Shown: positions 27,668 through 36,454 of the stretch, piece after piece
How the letters are laid out: every line of letters begins with the position of its first letter
Position numbering within the stretch: position 1 is the first letter of the stretch
Assembly (NCBI GenBank): GCA_910586255.1
Contig: CAJUHR010000024.1
Coordinates: 14,384 to 78,383, forward strand
DNA from: an uncultured Lachnospiraceae bacterium
GTDB taxonomy: Bacteria; Bacillota; Clostridia; Lachnospirales; Lachnospiraceae
Reading direction: 5' to 3'
DNA: 64,000 nt
The notes under the pieces: model-generated
The model's input: the letters and a program-made list of their open reading frames with translations, nothing else
Told to the model about the DNA's origin: nothing
Databases searched by the model: none
Program-made: the position numbers and the translations under genes

Positions 27668-28752
27668 ACATACTTATGCTGAATTATGAGTACCCTCCCA
27701 TAGGGGGAGGTGGGGGGGTGGTTTGTGGTGATTTATGTAAAGAGGCCATAAAGGATGGACACAATGTAGAAGTTGTTACAATGTGGTACCGCGGCCTCCC
27801 CGTATTGGAAGAATATCCCAATTTGAAAATTCACCGTGTCAAATGTGTAAGGACCCAAATGAGGGTCTGTTATCCCTGGGAGCAGTTATTATATTGTATA
27901 ACAGCATATCGGTATATTATGAGAAAAATAGCAATGGATAGAATCGACCTTGTCCATTGCCATTTTATTGTCCCTACTGGCCTTCTTATGCTGTGGCTTA
28001 AGAGAAAATACCATACAAAGTGCATTGTTACCGCACATGGGAGTGATGTTTTAGGGCACAATAATATGCGCTTTAAGTATTTATATAAACTTATAAAGCC
28101 AGTATGGATGAAAATTCTTGGTTCAGCCGATGGGGTTACTGCACCCAGCGAATACTTACTTAGGGAGATTAAAGACTCGTATCCTGGCCTTGAATGTATA
28201 TGTATACCAAATGGAATTAATATAGATGAATATACCACTTTGGAAAAGAAGAAGATTGTTATCACTTTATCAAGGCTTCAGGAAAGTAAGGGAATCCAGG
28301 ACTTGATTAAGGCATTGGTATTTATTGAGATGGGGGAATGGGAGGTAAACATACTTGGTGAGGGCCCATATAGATCGGAGCTTGAAAAACTTGTAGAGGA
28401 AAAAGGGCTTTGTAATAAAGTGCATTTCCGGGGGCATGTAACAGGGGAAAGGCGTATGCGATATTTAGGAGAGGCAGGTATTTTCTTTTCAGGCAGCCGC
28501 TTTGAGGCATTTCCTCTATCCGTTTTGGAGGCAAGCATAGCCAAATGCATGATCATAGCAACCGACATAGAGCCTCATAAAATCCTGGTCGGAAAAGAGC
28601 ATTTATACAAGGACGAAAATGAATTAAAAGAGATACTTTCTAAAGCAATATATAAAAAACCGCAATGTGTGGAATATGGCAATGAAAAGTATGACTGGAC
28701 TGTTATTTATGAAAGATATAATGAGCTATATAAATCAATAGCGGGGAAATGA
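27664..28752 (+). CDS. family 4 glycosyltransferase
   Basis: A 362-residue GT-B enzyme. MNILMLNYEYPPIGGGGG is the N-terminal acceptor-side loop. CHFIVPTGLL, TAHGSDVLG and CIPNGINIDEY are followed by the GT4 donor-site region SRLQESKGIQDLI and SRFEAFPLSVLEA, with the acidic residues of the E-x7-E motif. A G7 run at 27712-27718 encodes part of the Gly loop and is in frame. The ATG overlaps the upstream methyltransferase stop by 4 bases. Confidence 0.92.
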   Translation: MNILMLNYEYPPIGGGGGVVCGDLCKEAIKDGHNVEVVTMWYRGLPVLEEYPNLKIHRVKCVRTQMRVCYPWEQLLYCITAYRYIMRKIAMDRIDLVHCHFIVPTGLLMLWLKRKYHTKCIVTAHGSDVLGHNNMRFKYLYKLIKPVWMKILGSADGVTAPSEYLLREIKDSYPGLECICIPNGINIDEYTTLEKKKIVITLSRLQESKGIQDLIKALVFIEMGEWEVNILGEGPYRSELEKLVEEKGLCNKVHFRGHVTGERRMRYLGEAGIFFSGSRFEAFPLSVLEASIAKCMIIATDIEPHKILVGKEHLYKDENELKEILSKAIYKKPQCVEYGNEKYDWTVIYERYNELYKSIAGK

Positions 28753-28843
28753 TTTTGGCAGGTTAATTTAGGGAAACATGGCTTTGTAATGATTAATGTA
28801 GGTATTGAATCAAGAAAAACAACAAATAGAACAGGTGGAAGAA

Positions 28844-29605
28844 ATGAAAAGGAATGAATGGCGAAAACGTATATATGATAAATACATGAGCAATATTTTT
28901 GCGGATACACATTTAAACAAAAGAGAATATATTCTCCAATATAAGTATTTTAAGATAAATTACCTTTCTTACATGCCTAAAAATAAAAATGCGTCTATTC
29001 TTGAGTTGGGAAGCGGCATGGGACAATTTTACTATTTTTGTTTGAAATCCGGTTATCGAAGATATGAAGGGGTCGATTTGTCAGATGAGAATATCTCTTA
29101 TATTAAAAAGAAGGTGACTCCTAATGCACGAATTTATAAAATAGATATGCTTGAATTTTTAAAGCATTGTGAAAAAGATAAATATGATATAGTTATTTTG
29201 AATGATGTTATTGAACACCTTACCAAGGATGAAATTTTTGATTTAATGGATGGGGTGATGAAGGTTTTAAAGCCGGGAGGGGGATTTATAATAAAAACTC
29301 TTAACATGGCTAATCCTATAGTAGCTGCGGCTGGAAGATATATTGATTTTGATCATGAAATTGGCTTTACAGAGATTAGTATGAGAGAAGTTTTGAGAGC
29401 TTGCGGTTATTGTAATATTAAAATTAAAGGCACAGATATCTATGTTCTAAATCCAGTTATATCAATACCGGCTAAACTAACTGCAAAGGTGGTTAATTTT
29501 ATTCTTTGGTTCTTTTCCGCTTTATATGGAAGGACATCTTTGAAAATCTACGAAAAGGATATCCTTGCATTGGCATACAAACCAAGTGTGGGGGAATGTT
29601 CCTAA
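28844..29605 (+). CDS. class I SAM methyltransferase (paralogue of the gene at 30537)
   Basis: A 253-residue protein. ILELGSGMGQFYYF is the SAM motif; VILNDVIEHLTKDEI and VLKPGGGFIIKTL follow. After the catalytic domain comes GRYIDFDHEIGFTE and a hydrophobic stretch near residues 210-230. It is clearly related to 30537-31295 along its whole length. Unlike that gene, the Gly codons after LKP are interrupted by an A and do not form a long G run. ATG 28844 is chosen for AGGTGG just upstream; a TTG at 28805 is in frame. Confidence 0.87.
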   Translation: MKRNEWRKRIYDKYMSNIFADTHLNKREYILQYKYFKINYLSYMPKNKNASILELGSGMGQFYYFCLKSGYRRYEGVDLSDENISYIKKKVTPNARIYKIDMLEFLKHCEKDKYDIVILNDVIEHLTKDEIFDLMDGVMKVLKPGGGFIIKTLNMANPIVAAAGRYIDFDHEIGFTEISMREVLRACGYCNIKIKGTDIYVLNPVISIPAKLTAKVVNFILWFFSALYGRTSLKIYEKDILALAYKPSVGECS

Positions 29606-30522
29606 TGAAAAAAGTGGGAAAGGCTGGTTTTGAAGGAACCATTTATGTGACGATTGACACAGAAATGGATGCAAATATTCACTGGAAAAAGGGGAATCCG
29701 GTAAGTTTTTCGTCCATATTAACAGGAATTCCCCATATCCTAAGGCCGATATGGGACGAATTTCACATAACCCCCATCTACTTTCTTTCGCCGGAAGTCG
29801 TCAGCAACAGAAAATGTTGTGACGTACTAAAAGAGGAAATTAAAAAGGGCGCGGTAATTGGCGCACATCTCCATCCAGAATATATTGAGCCTGAAAAAGT
29901 TTCTGTAATAAAGGTTCAGGAAGAAATGTTCCCCTGCAATGGCTGTACTTATCAGACAGAGCATGATAAAATTTTGAATTTACGAAATCTGATAGAAAAG
30001 AATCTTGGAATAAGACCAGAGTGGTATCGGGCCGCCAGATTTGGTGCAGATATGGATACAATTAAAATTCTAGGCAGACTGGGATTTAAATTTGACAGTT
30101 CATTTACACCAGGGATAGACTGGTCAGTGAAAGGAGGACCAGATCATTCAGAGATTCCTGTTAATAGCTATGAGATCCTGCATCATAAAGAAGGTTTGGG
30201 AATTTGGGAGTATCCTGTTTCTATAGATGGGAAACGGTTTGGGCTTGTTGGAAAATTATTACCAGACCATTGGTTATTTTACCAATGGCTGCGGCCGACA
30301 CACATGACATATGCAGAGGAATGCCATCTTATAAGAAAGTTAAAGAAAAAGGGGGTTAAGGATATTACTATGATGTTTCATTCTATGGAACTTATGGTAG
30401 GGAAAACTCCCTATGTGAGAAATAATTGGATGCAAAAATATTATATATGGAGATTAAGAAAAACTCTTGGATATGCTGTAAAACAGGGGTATCGATCTTA
30501 TAAAGCAGCGGAAACAGATTGA
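29605..30522 (+). CDS. polysaccharide deacetylase-like protein (WalW-like)
   Basis: A 305-residue protein with the layout of the NodB/WalW-like deacetylases. VTIDTEMDANIHW supplies the first acidic pair, GAHLHPEY the metal-binding histidines, and MMFHSMELM a late histidine. No membrane segment or signal peptide is seen, so it would act in the cytoplasm on a lipid-linked or nucleotide sugar. It starts at a TAATG overlap with the methyltransferase stop and lies between two related methyltransferase genes. Confidence 0.72.
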   Translation: MKKVGKAGFEGTIYVTIDTEMDANIHWKKGNPVSFSSILTGIPHILRPIWDEFHITPIYFLSPEVVSNRKCCDVLKEEIKKGAVIGAHLHPEYIEPEKVSVIKVQEEMFPCNGCTYQTEHDKILNLRNLIEKNLGIRPEWYRAARFGADMDTIKILGRLGFKFDSSFTPGIDWSVKGGPDHSEIPVNSYEILHHKEGLGIWEYPVSIDGKRFGLVGKLLPDHWLFYQWLRPTHMTYAEECHLIRKLKKKGVKDITMMFHSMELMVGKTPYVRNNWMQKYYIWRLRKTLGYAVKQGYRSYKAAETD

Positions 30523-30536
30523 ATGGGGGCACTTAT

Positions 30537-31295
30537 ATGACAGAAAAAACGTATCGTGATTTAATATATAAAGGATATTTGAAAGATATCAAAACACGTC
30601 AGATGTTTTCTTCAAATGAAAAAGAACGAAAAATGATTATACGTTACGTGAAAAGGAATTACCTTAGCAGCCTTCCTAAAAACAGAAACGCAAAAATATT
30701 AGATTTAGGCTGCGGAATGGGACACTATCTTTATGCATTAAAAGCACTCGGATATAAAAATATTATAGGCGTAGACACCAGTTCAAGTAATGTTGAGTTC
30801 TGTTTGTCTCAAGGGCTGAATGTTGTGAAGGAAGATGCATTGACGTATCTGAAAGATCATCCGGAAGAATTTGAAGGTATAATTTTTAATGATGTAATAG
30901 AACATTTTGATAAAAATGAGATTGTTGATGTATTATTTGCCATTAAAGGTGCTTTACATTCAAGGGGGGGGGTAGTCCTCACAAAGACAGATAATGAGGC
31001 AAATCCATTTACAGGTATATCCGGAAGATACATGGATTTTACTCACGAGATAGGATTTGTATCTTTATCGCTTCAGCAGATATTTGAAGCGGCAGGATTT
31101 AAAAATGTATCGGTAAAGGGAGCAGATATTTATGTGTTTGGAGGCCCGATAGGATATGGTCTGAAAATAATATCAAAAATAGTGTATTTTATATATTTTC
31201 TTTTTTGCTGTATGGCTGGTCGCTGGTCAATACGGATTTTTGAAAAATGTATTATTTGCACAGCGTACAAAGATATAAAAGCTAGTGATTCATAG
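30537..31295 (+). CDS. class I SAM methyltransferase, in frame at a G9 tract
   Basis: A 252-residue paralogue of the 28844 gene. ILDLGCGMGHYLYAL binds SAM; IIFNDVIEHFDKNEI and GRYMDFTHEIGFV match the paralogue. At the position of the usual KPGG turn it reads HSRGGVVLTK, encoded by a run of nine G at 30964-30972. The run is in frame, so the gene is ON as assembled. A slip would truncate it after about 57 percent of its length. GGGGG lies before the ATG at 30537. Confidence 0.87.
   Translation: MTEKTYRDLIYKGYLKDIKTRQMFSSNEKERKMIIRYVKRNYLSSLPKNRNAKILDLGCGMGHYLYALKALGYKNIIGVDTSSSNVEFCLSQGLNVVKEDALTYLKDHPEEFEGIIFNDVIEHFDKNEIVDVLFAIKGALHSRGGVVLTKTDNEANPFTGISGRYMDFTHEIGFVSLSLQQIFEAAGFKNVSVKGADIYVFGGPIGYGLKIISKIVYFIYFLFCCMAGRWSIRIFEKCIICTAYKDIKASDS
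30964..30972 (+). repeat. poly-G tract, G9 (contingency tract, ON length)
   Basis: Nine G inside a methyltransferase gene, replacing an interrupted Gly stretch in the nearby paralogue. The reading frame is intact at this length. Confidence 0.78.
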
Positions 31296-31370
31296 AAATG
31301 TATTTTTGGATCTTGTACATAAGGATTCAAAGAGAAAATATTAGTAGTAAAGGATGTTTGATTCATACCA

Positions 31371-32348
31371 ATGAAAAAACTTTATCTTTTATTTAAAAGG
31401 ATGTCAAGGATGTATTTATCCGTGCTTGTAAAAATATCTGGTTCTATTATTTTAGTTACGATTCTTGTTAATAAAATAGATATGCAGATGTTTTTAAAAA
31501 ATATACATAGGGTACATCCGGGCATTGTTTTAGGATCCTTTTTTATGTATGCGATTTCAGTGGCAATAGGGGCTTTAAAGTGGAAACAATTTTTAAAGGA
31601 TGTAAGATTGGCAAGTCTTTTAGGTACATGTTTTAAGGCGCAATTTTATTCGACCATTTTGCCGGGGCAGCTGTTTGGGGAGGCATCCAAAGTTGCAACA
31701 TTATATAATAAGGAGAAGAATACGTCACAGATTGCTGCTTCAGTTATAGCAGACAAGCTGACAAGTCTGATTTCAACAGTTATTGTGGGATTTATGGGGC
31801 TCTTTATGTCCTCAATTATACTGCCTTCTTCTATTATGTGGATTTTCATTTTTAGTTGTATTATACTTATCAGTTTTCTCTTTATTCCCCGAATAAGTGC
31901 TGTAGATAGAATTATGATGTTGACAATAGAACAAAATTATAATGGTGAAAAAACATTTTTGAAAAAGATAAAGAATGTAATAGAATCTATATATTCCGGA
32001 TGGAAAGAATATGTGTTTCAACGTAAAATCCTATTAAATGCTTTGCTTTTAGGCGCTGCTAATCAAATGATAGGTGTTGTGCAAATCTATTTCATTGCTC
32101 AAGCTTTGGATATTATTGTTCCTTTTTTTGAATACATGTGGATGATTCCTATGACATCCTTTATTCTTCTTCTGCCAATTTCATTTGGTGGATTGGGTTT
32201 AAGAGATGTTTCTTTGGTCGGATTTTTAGGCCTTTTTTCGGTGGCCGGTGAAAAAGGAACTATGGTGTCGGTAATTATTTTAAGTTCTCAGATACTTTCT
32301 GCATGTGTGGGAGGAATATTAGTATTATTAAGAGCCAGTATTGATTAA
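31371..32348 (+). CDS. YbhN/AglD-like flippase-domain membrane protein
   Basis: A 325-residue membrane protein with seven or eight helices of the lysylphosphatidylglycerol synthase transmembrane (UPF0104/YbhN) family. ALKWKQFLKD, FYSTILPGQLFGEASKVATLY and LPISFGGLGLRDVSLVGFL are family motifs. These proteins are often the last genes of glycan loci and are proposed to move lipid-linked sugars, which is not proven. It ends the first glycan locus; a weak terminator lies about 190 bases downstream. Confidence 0.83.
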   Translation: MKKLYLLFKRMSRMYLSVLVKISGSIILVTILVNKIDMQMFLKNIHRVHPGIVLGSFFMYAISVAIGALKWKQFLKDVRLASLLGTCFKAQFYSTILPGQLFGEASKVATLYNKEKNTSQIAASVIADKLTSLISTVIVGFMGLFMSSIILPSSIMWIFIFSCIILISFLFIPRISAVDRIMMLTIEQNYNGEKTFLKKIKNVIESIYSGWKEYVFQRKILLNALLLGAANQMIGVVQIYFIAQALDIIVPFFEYMWMIPMTSFILLLPISFGGLGLRDVSLVGFLGLFSVAGEKGTMVSVIILSSQILSACVGGILVLLRASID

Positions 32349-32535
32349 ATCTAGAAATAGGGATTATGAGTTTGTTGAAGTTGTTAAAAAAATTTGGTTT
32401 CTGAAGATGCAAAGACAAAATTAAAAGGGTAAAATGGTATATACTAACGTTAGATATAGAGATTTATGTATATTATATTTAAAGGGTATGTTCAAAAGGC
32501 GTTAGATTTACAAAATATAACCAGATTTATTAGAT

Positions 32536-32562
32536 GAGGGCTGCAAACGAAACCCTCTTTTT
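32536..32562 (+). terminator. probable terminator of the first glycan locus
   Basis: GAGGG at 32536-32540 pairs with CCCTC at 32553-32557 around a 12-base loop, followed by five T. The short stem makes it moderate at best. Confidence 0.45.
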
Positions 32563-32669
32563 AAAGTACTTGACCACCAACAATACCACAAAAGTCCTCC
32601 ACCTTGGCAAACTACTGTTAATTGTTAGTAAATAAATACGAAATCAATCCCAAAGCCTCGGAGATTGCC

Positions 32670-32698
32670 TTGTACCCTACAGGAAAAACATATATAAT
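32670..32698 (+). promoter_or_regulatory. sigma-A type promoter
   Basis: TTGTAC (32670-32675) and TATAAT (32693-32698) are separated by 17 bases, close to the vegetative consensus. It lies 43 bases before the GTG of the small gene at 32741. Confidence 0.68.
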
Positions 32699-32740
32699 AG
32701 ATTGGAATAAAATATTTAAATGCGAGGAGGCATAGGCATT

Positions 32741-32941
32741 GTGGGCTTGGTATCATTGATTGTAAATTCCAGATATCTGGATGATGCAGTATACTATATT
32801 AAAACGAAACAGTCAAAATTGAGGGTGCCGGAATTAAATGAAGCATTAATCTGGGCCGGCAGAGAACCAAAGGAATTTAGAGGAAAGGATAGAAAAATTG
32901 AGGAACTGTTGAATTATTTAGAGAATGAGTACAAAAAATAA
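32741..32941 (+). CDS. small protein of unknown function
   Basis: A 66-residue frame that I do not recognise. It begins with a GTG ten bases after GCGAGGAGG and has its own well-formed promoter, which argues it is real. An ATG at 32720 is in frame but overlaps that ribosome site. The protein is mostly helical and charged (LNEALIWAGREPKEF, KIEELLNYLENEYKK), with no membrane segment. The IS256-like element begins 46 bases after its stop. Confidence 0.5.
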   Translation: MGLVSLIVNSRYLDDAVYYIKTKQSKLRVPELNEALIWAGREPKEFRGKDRKIEELLNYLENEYKK

Positions 32942-32987
32942 GCCGGAGGAACAGGAAGGGAGTAAACTAATTTCATAAAAGGAAGGT

Positions 32988-34610
32988 AGTGTAAAATAGT
33001 TTGTGTCTTTGGAAAAAATGGCTCCTTTTAAGTAAGAATTCAGATATGACAATTCTTATCGAAAAGGAGTATTTTTATGGCGGTAGCTAAGGAGCAAATT
33101 CGACAGATTATTACAGAAAACAACATTTCCAGGGTTGCGGATGTCTATTCCCTTCTCAAGGAAAGTTTTAAAAACATCCTGCAGGAACTCATGGAAGCGG
33201 AACTGGATGCTTCCCTCGGTTATGAAAAAAATCAGAAGGGAGATCTGATTACCTCCAACAAACGGAATGGCCATTCCCCTAAGACCCTCAAAAGCCAGTA
33301 TGGGGAATTTCAGGTAGATGCCTCCAGGGATCGGAACGGGGAGTTTGAACCCAAACTGATTCCCAAATACCAGCGCGACATATCCGGCATTGAGGAAAAG
33401 GTCATCTCCCTGTACGCCCGAGGAATGAGCACACGGGATATTCACGACCAGCTAAAGGATCTCTATGGGATTGAGTTGTCCGCATAGATGGTCAGAAAAA
33501 TCACGGATAAGATCCAGCCCCAGGTCAAAGAGTGGCAGTCCCGTCCTCTGGCTCCGATCTATCCCTTTGTCTTTATGGACTGTATCCATTATAAGGTACG
33601 GGAGGATGGACGGATCCTGAACCGGGCGGCTTATGTGGTGCTGGGGGTTACCACCGAAGGCTACAAAGAAATCCTCAGTATCACCGTAGGCGCGAACGAG
33701 ACCAGCAAGTTTTGGCTTGGGATGTTAAATGACCTGAAAAACCGTGGATTAAAGGATGTCCTGCTCTTTTGTGTCGATGGCCTTGTCGGTTTTATGGAGG
33801 TAATCAGCGCGGTCTACCCCCAGGCCCAGATCCAAAGGCGTGTGATCCATATGCTGAGGAATTCTTTCAAATATATCAATTACAGTGACTTAAAGAAATT
33901 TTCCAGTGATTTCAAAGCGGTATATAACGCTCCGAATGAGTCAGCGGCATTATCGGAGCTGGAAGCGGTGAAAGAGAAATGGGGAAAAAAATATCCTTAC
34001 GCGATTAGTAACTGGGAGAATAACTGGGAAGACGTGAGCTCCTTCTTCCAATTTTCGGAAGAGCTCCGATGGATCATGATACAACGAACATTATAGAGTC
34101 ATTGAACCGCCAATACCAGAAGGTGACCAAGACAAAGAGCATGTTCCCCAATGACCAATCCCTGGAAAAGATGTTGTATTTGGCCAGTGAAAATATCGCA
34201 AAGAAGTGGACTCAGAGATACCGGGGATGGGATCAGGTACTGAATCAGCTGATTGTATTGTACGGGGAAAGACTGAGCCAATATTTATAAAAAGGAAAAA
34301 GTCAGGGCGGCTTACCTGAACCGAGAGCTGCCCCAACCGTATTCCATTGCCATGAAAAGTATTGCCAGAAAATCCCATCCTTATTCCTGAGGCCGGGTGT
34401 GGGCAGAGCCCACAAAAAGCAATGCTTTGGATGTCTTTCTTTCGATACAAAAAAATATGAACAGAATGTATAAACAATTCAGCAATGGTTATACCATAAA
34501 TAGAAAGGACAATCGACAACAGGAAATTCTTAGAATCGACAGCAAAATCCTACATATCGAAATCTTATCTGGGAAACTTAAACTTCCATAGACACAGAAT
34601 TCCTTACACA
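32988..34610 (+). mobile_element. inactive IS256-family element
   Basis: Imperfect terminal inverted repeats, about 21 of 27 bases alike, lie at 32988-33014 and 34584-34610 and share GTGTAA, TGTGTCT and TGGAA. Between them is a mutator-type transposase gene with a stop codon and a frameshift. About 290 bases after the transposase, up to the right repeat, hold no gene I can support; this tail is longer than usual for the family. Confidence 0.7.
33077..34290 (+). pseudogene. IS256-family (mutator type) transposase, disrupted
   Basis: The full transposase can be read in three pieces. The N-terminal piece (to 33487) contains NGHSPKTLKSQYGEFQVDASRDR. An in-frame TAG at 33485-33487 replaces what is probably a Glu codon. 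The central piece (33488 to about 34065) holds the catalytic Asp residues in FMDCIHYKV and FCVDGL. A one-base loss near 34078 shifts the last piece, which carries TTNIIESLN with the catalytic Glu. Two lesions outside any homopolymer mean this copy is dead. Confidence 0.88.
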
Positions 34611-34773
34611 CTCAAAAGGAATCCTTCAGCCAATCCCCCTGGCAAAGCCCTCATCGCGCCCGCCAGGGGATTTCTCCTCACCTCATCGCCAAATCCTCCA
34701 CCCTACAAGCATGTACCCTCGTTTTTCTTCTATAACTAATCCCCACCGCAAGAATCCGCCCCGTATATTTTGA
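34291..34773. other. gene-free stretch: right part of the IS256-like element and spacer
   Basis: Up to 34610 this is the non-coding tail of the insertion element. From 34611 to 34773 there is a C/G-rich inverted repeat at 34632-34662 (CCCTGGC and GCCAGGG) without a T-run. No gene is supported here. Confidence 0.55.
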
Positions 34774-35360
34774 CTATGCTCCCAACTTTCCCTTAAAACG
34801 AAGGGCATAATTTTTATCCTTAATTTGTTGTATGGCCTCCTCTGGTGTGGAATCGACTTTTAATTCCAGGATAATCACATCTTCTCTTTTATTTTCAGGA
34901 TAAAATATAAAATCTACGAAGCCTTCCCCGGCTTTGTTCTCGCGTTCCACGCGGTATCTGTCCCGTGCGGCCGGGTAGACCAGATTTACAATTGCCGCCG
35001 GTTCAACTTCGTTATTGTATTCCAAAATCGGCGATTCTGTGTCATGGGCAAACTTCAGGATGGCGGCCATTGTTTTCGTATCGCAGGAAAGAGTGGCCTT
35101 TAACATTTTTCAGATTCTTTGGCCAGACTGTGCATGTAGCCAAGAGAATCCTTTGACAAGAGAAGCAGCCGGAACTGATCCATAAGCTCCCGGTTAGGAA
35201 TGAATACTTTTCCATCGATATAGGTCAGAAGGCCGTAAACCACCATGACCGAATAGATGGCATCTTTTGTATCTAATTTCATAGAAGCCGCAGCGTAATT
35301 CTGAAGCTTGGCGTCAATCCATTCTCCCGTAACCATTAATACCAGATCATCCCGAACCAT
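34774..35360 (-). pseudogene. remnant of an AAA-ATPase/PD-(D/E)XK nuclease family protein (DUF1703-like)
   Basis: Two overlapping frames on the minus strand encode the C-terminal half of a DUF1703-type protein. The upstream piece (35100-35360) has YSVMVVYGLLTYIDGKV and PNRELMDQFR. The downstream piece (34774-35106) has the nuclease core VDFIFYPENKREDVIILELKV and the tail IKDKNYALRFKG. They are joined by a frameshift at about 35100-35106, and the N-terminal ATPase domain is missing. This family is abundant and often decayed in gut Firmicutes and Bacteroidetes. Confidence 0.82.
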
Positions 35361-35488
35361 CGGGGTCTGGAGACATTAGTGTGCCCAGAATACATTATAT
35401 ATTTACAACCCCCCAAATACTTGGTAAAATATTCCTATAAATCACCAAGCCAGGCAGCAAGAAATTTCAACAGTCCAAGAGCTGTCTG

Positions 35489-35527
35489 AGCTGTTATAAA
35501 AAGCTGTTACAAAAAGCTATTACAAAA
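35489..35527 (+). repeat. three tandem 13-base repeats upstream of the radical SAM operon
   Basis: Units AGCTGTTATAAAA, AGCTGTTACAAAA and AGCTATTACAAAA lie head to tail without gaps. They are about 110 bases before the -10 box and could be an operator, but no regulator is known. Confidence 0.6.
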
Positions 35528-35615
35528 CTCAGCAGTATTCCATTACATACCCGTGAGCCCAATGATTTGCCGACATGAACAAGATTCTCTTATTTCCAGA
35601 CAAGCCATCTGGTCA

Positions 35616-35642
35616 TTTGGCAGATAGGTATGCGAGTATAAT
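35616..35642 (+). promoter_or_regulatory. possible promoter of the radical SAM operon
   Basis: TATAAT at 35637-35642 is a perfect -10 box. The best -35 candidate, TTTGGC at 35616-35621, gives a short 15-base spacer, so the -35 is weak or replaced by an activator. Confidence 0.4.
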
Positions 35643-35657
35643 TTATAAAAAGGACAG

Positions 35658-36452
35658 GTGAGTGCCAGATTGGAAAAAAATATCGATTGGGGAATCAGTG
35701 GCAGCAGGGAGCGGATCTTTGTAAGCACTGCTTACGGTTGTCACTATCATTGTAGGTATTGCTACTTGAGAAGAATGAAGGTCCAGGGAGTTCAGGAGTA
35801 TTTTAACAAAGAGGAGCTGCTGGCGGGGCTGAGACAAAAAGGAATATTTGTCCCGGGAAGGCAGGGAAGCCTGATTACAATAGGGTGTTTTACCGAGTGT
35901 CTGGACGAGAGAAACCGGAAAACTACAATGGATATGATTGCCTATTTTTTACAGCAGGGGAATTATGTCCAGATATCCACAAAAAAGAGGATCAGCAGTG
36001 AAGACATGTCTTTCATTGCCGGGAATATTCAGTATGATAACCAGATGAATATCTATGTTAGTTTGCCCACGCTGAGCTTTGCAGGGGAGCTGGAGCCGGA
36101 TGTGGACAGTCCGAAGCTTAGAATAGAGAATCTGAAGGGAAAGCAGGAATATGGAATCAACACCTGCCTTTACATAAAGCCAGTGCTTGAGGGGATCACC
36201 ATAAAGGACGCCGAAGGTTATGGGCAGCTGGTGAAAACCTATCAGGTTCCGGCTGTGGTGGGAGAGCTTTTGGATCCGGCTGTCAGGGATAATGGGAGCA
36301 AGGGGAAAGAAAAGTATATAGGGAATGTCTGCATGAGAGAGTATCGGAGCAATGACGGGGATGAACTGACCCGCTTTTTGGAGCGATATACGAAGATCTA
36401 TAGAAACAGTGATGATATGATCAGACAAATGAGAGAAGGGTTGGAGCAATAG
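35658..36452 (+). CDS. radical SAM protein (spore-photoproduct-lyase-like type)
   Basis: A 264-residue protein with the radical SAM cluster motif C-x3-C-x2-C at Cys28, Cys32 and Cys35 (YGCHYHCRYCYLRRMK). The Cys-x-Tyr-Cys-Tyr spacing and the following EYFNKEELL resemble the SPL (spore photoproduct lyase) branch. Its substrate is unknown. It is followed after two bases by the giant GHKL-ATPase gene, so the two are almost certainly co-translated. The start is a GTG close to AAGGA; a TTG at 35670 is an alternative. Confidence 0.85.
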   Translation: MSARLEKNIDWGISGSRERIFVSTAYGCHYHCRYCYLRRMKVQGVQEYFNKEELLAGLRQKGIFVPGRQGSLITIGCFTECLDERNRKTTMDMIAYFLQQGNYVQISTKKRISSEDMSFIAGNIQYDNQMNIYVSLPTLSFAGELEPDVDSPKLRIENLKGKQEYGINTCLYIKPVLEGITIKDAEGYGQLVKTYQVPAVVGELLDPAVRDNGSKGKEKYIGNVCMREYRSNDGDELTRFLERYTKIYRNSDDMIRQMREGLEQ

Positions 36453-36454
36453 CA

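Larger units (their letters stand above)
32349..32740. other. intergenic region after the first glycan locus
   Basis: AT-rich spacer. It contains a weak terminator-like hairpin (32536-32562) and a good promoter (32670-32698) for the small gene that follows. Nothing else could be supported. Confidence 0.6.
35361..35657. other. upstream region of the radical SAM operon
   Basis: A 297-base AT-rich spacer. It contains three tandem 13-base repeats (35489-35527) and a TATAAT box near 35637. No gene is supported. Confidence 0.5.

Noticed and set aside
34632..34662. GC-rich inverted repeat as a terminator
   Set aside because: There is no T-run on either side, so it cannot be called an intrinsic terminator.
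35100..35106. Programmed frameshift in the PD-(D/E)XK gene
   Set aside because: No slippery sequence is seen and the N-terminal domain is missing, so decay is simpler.
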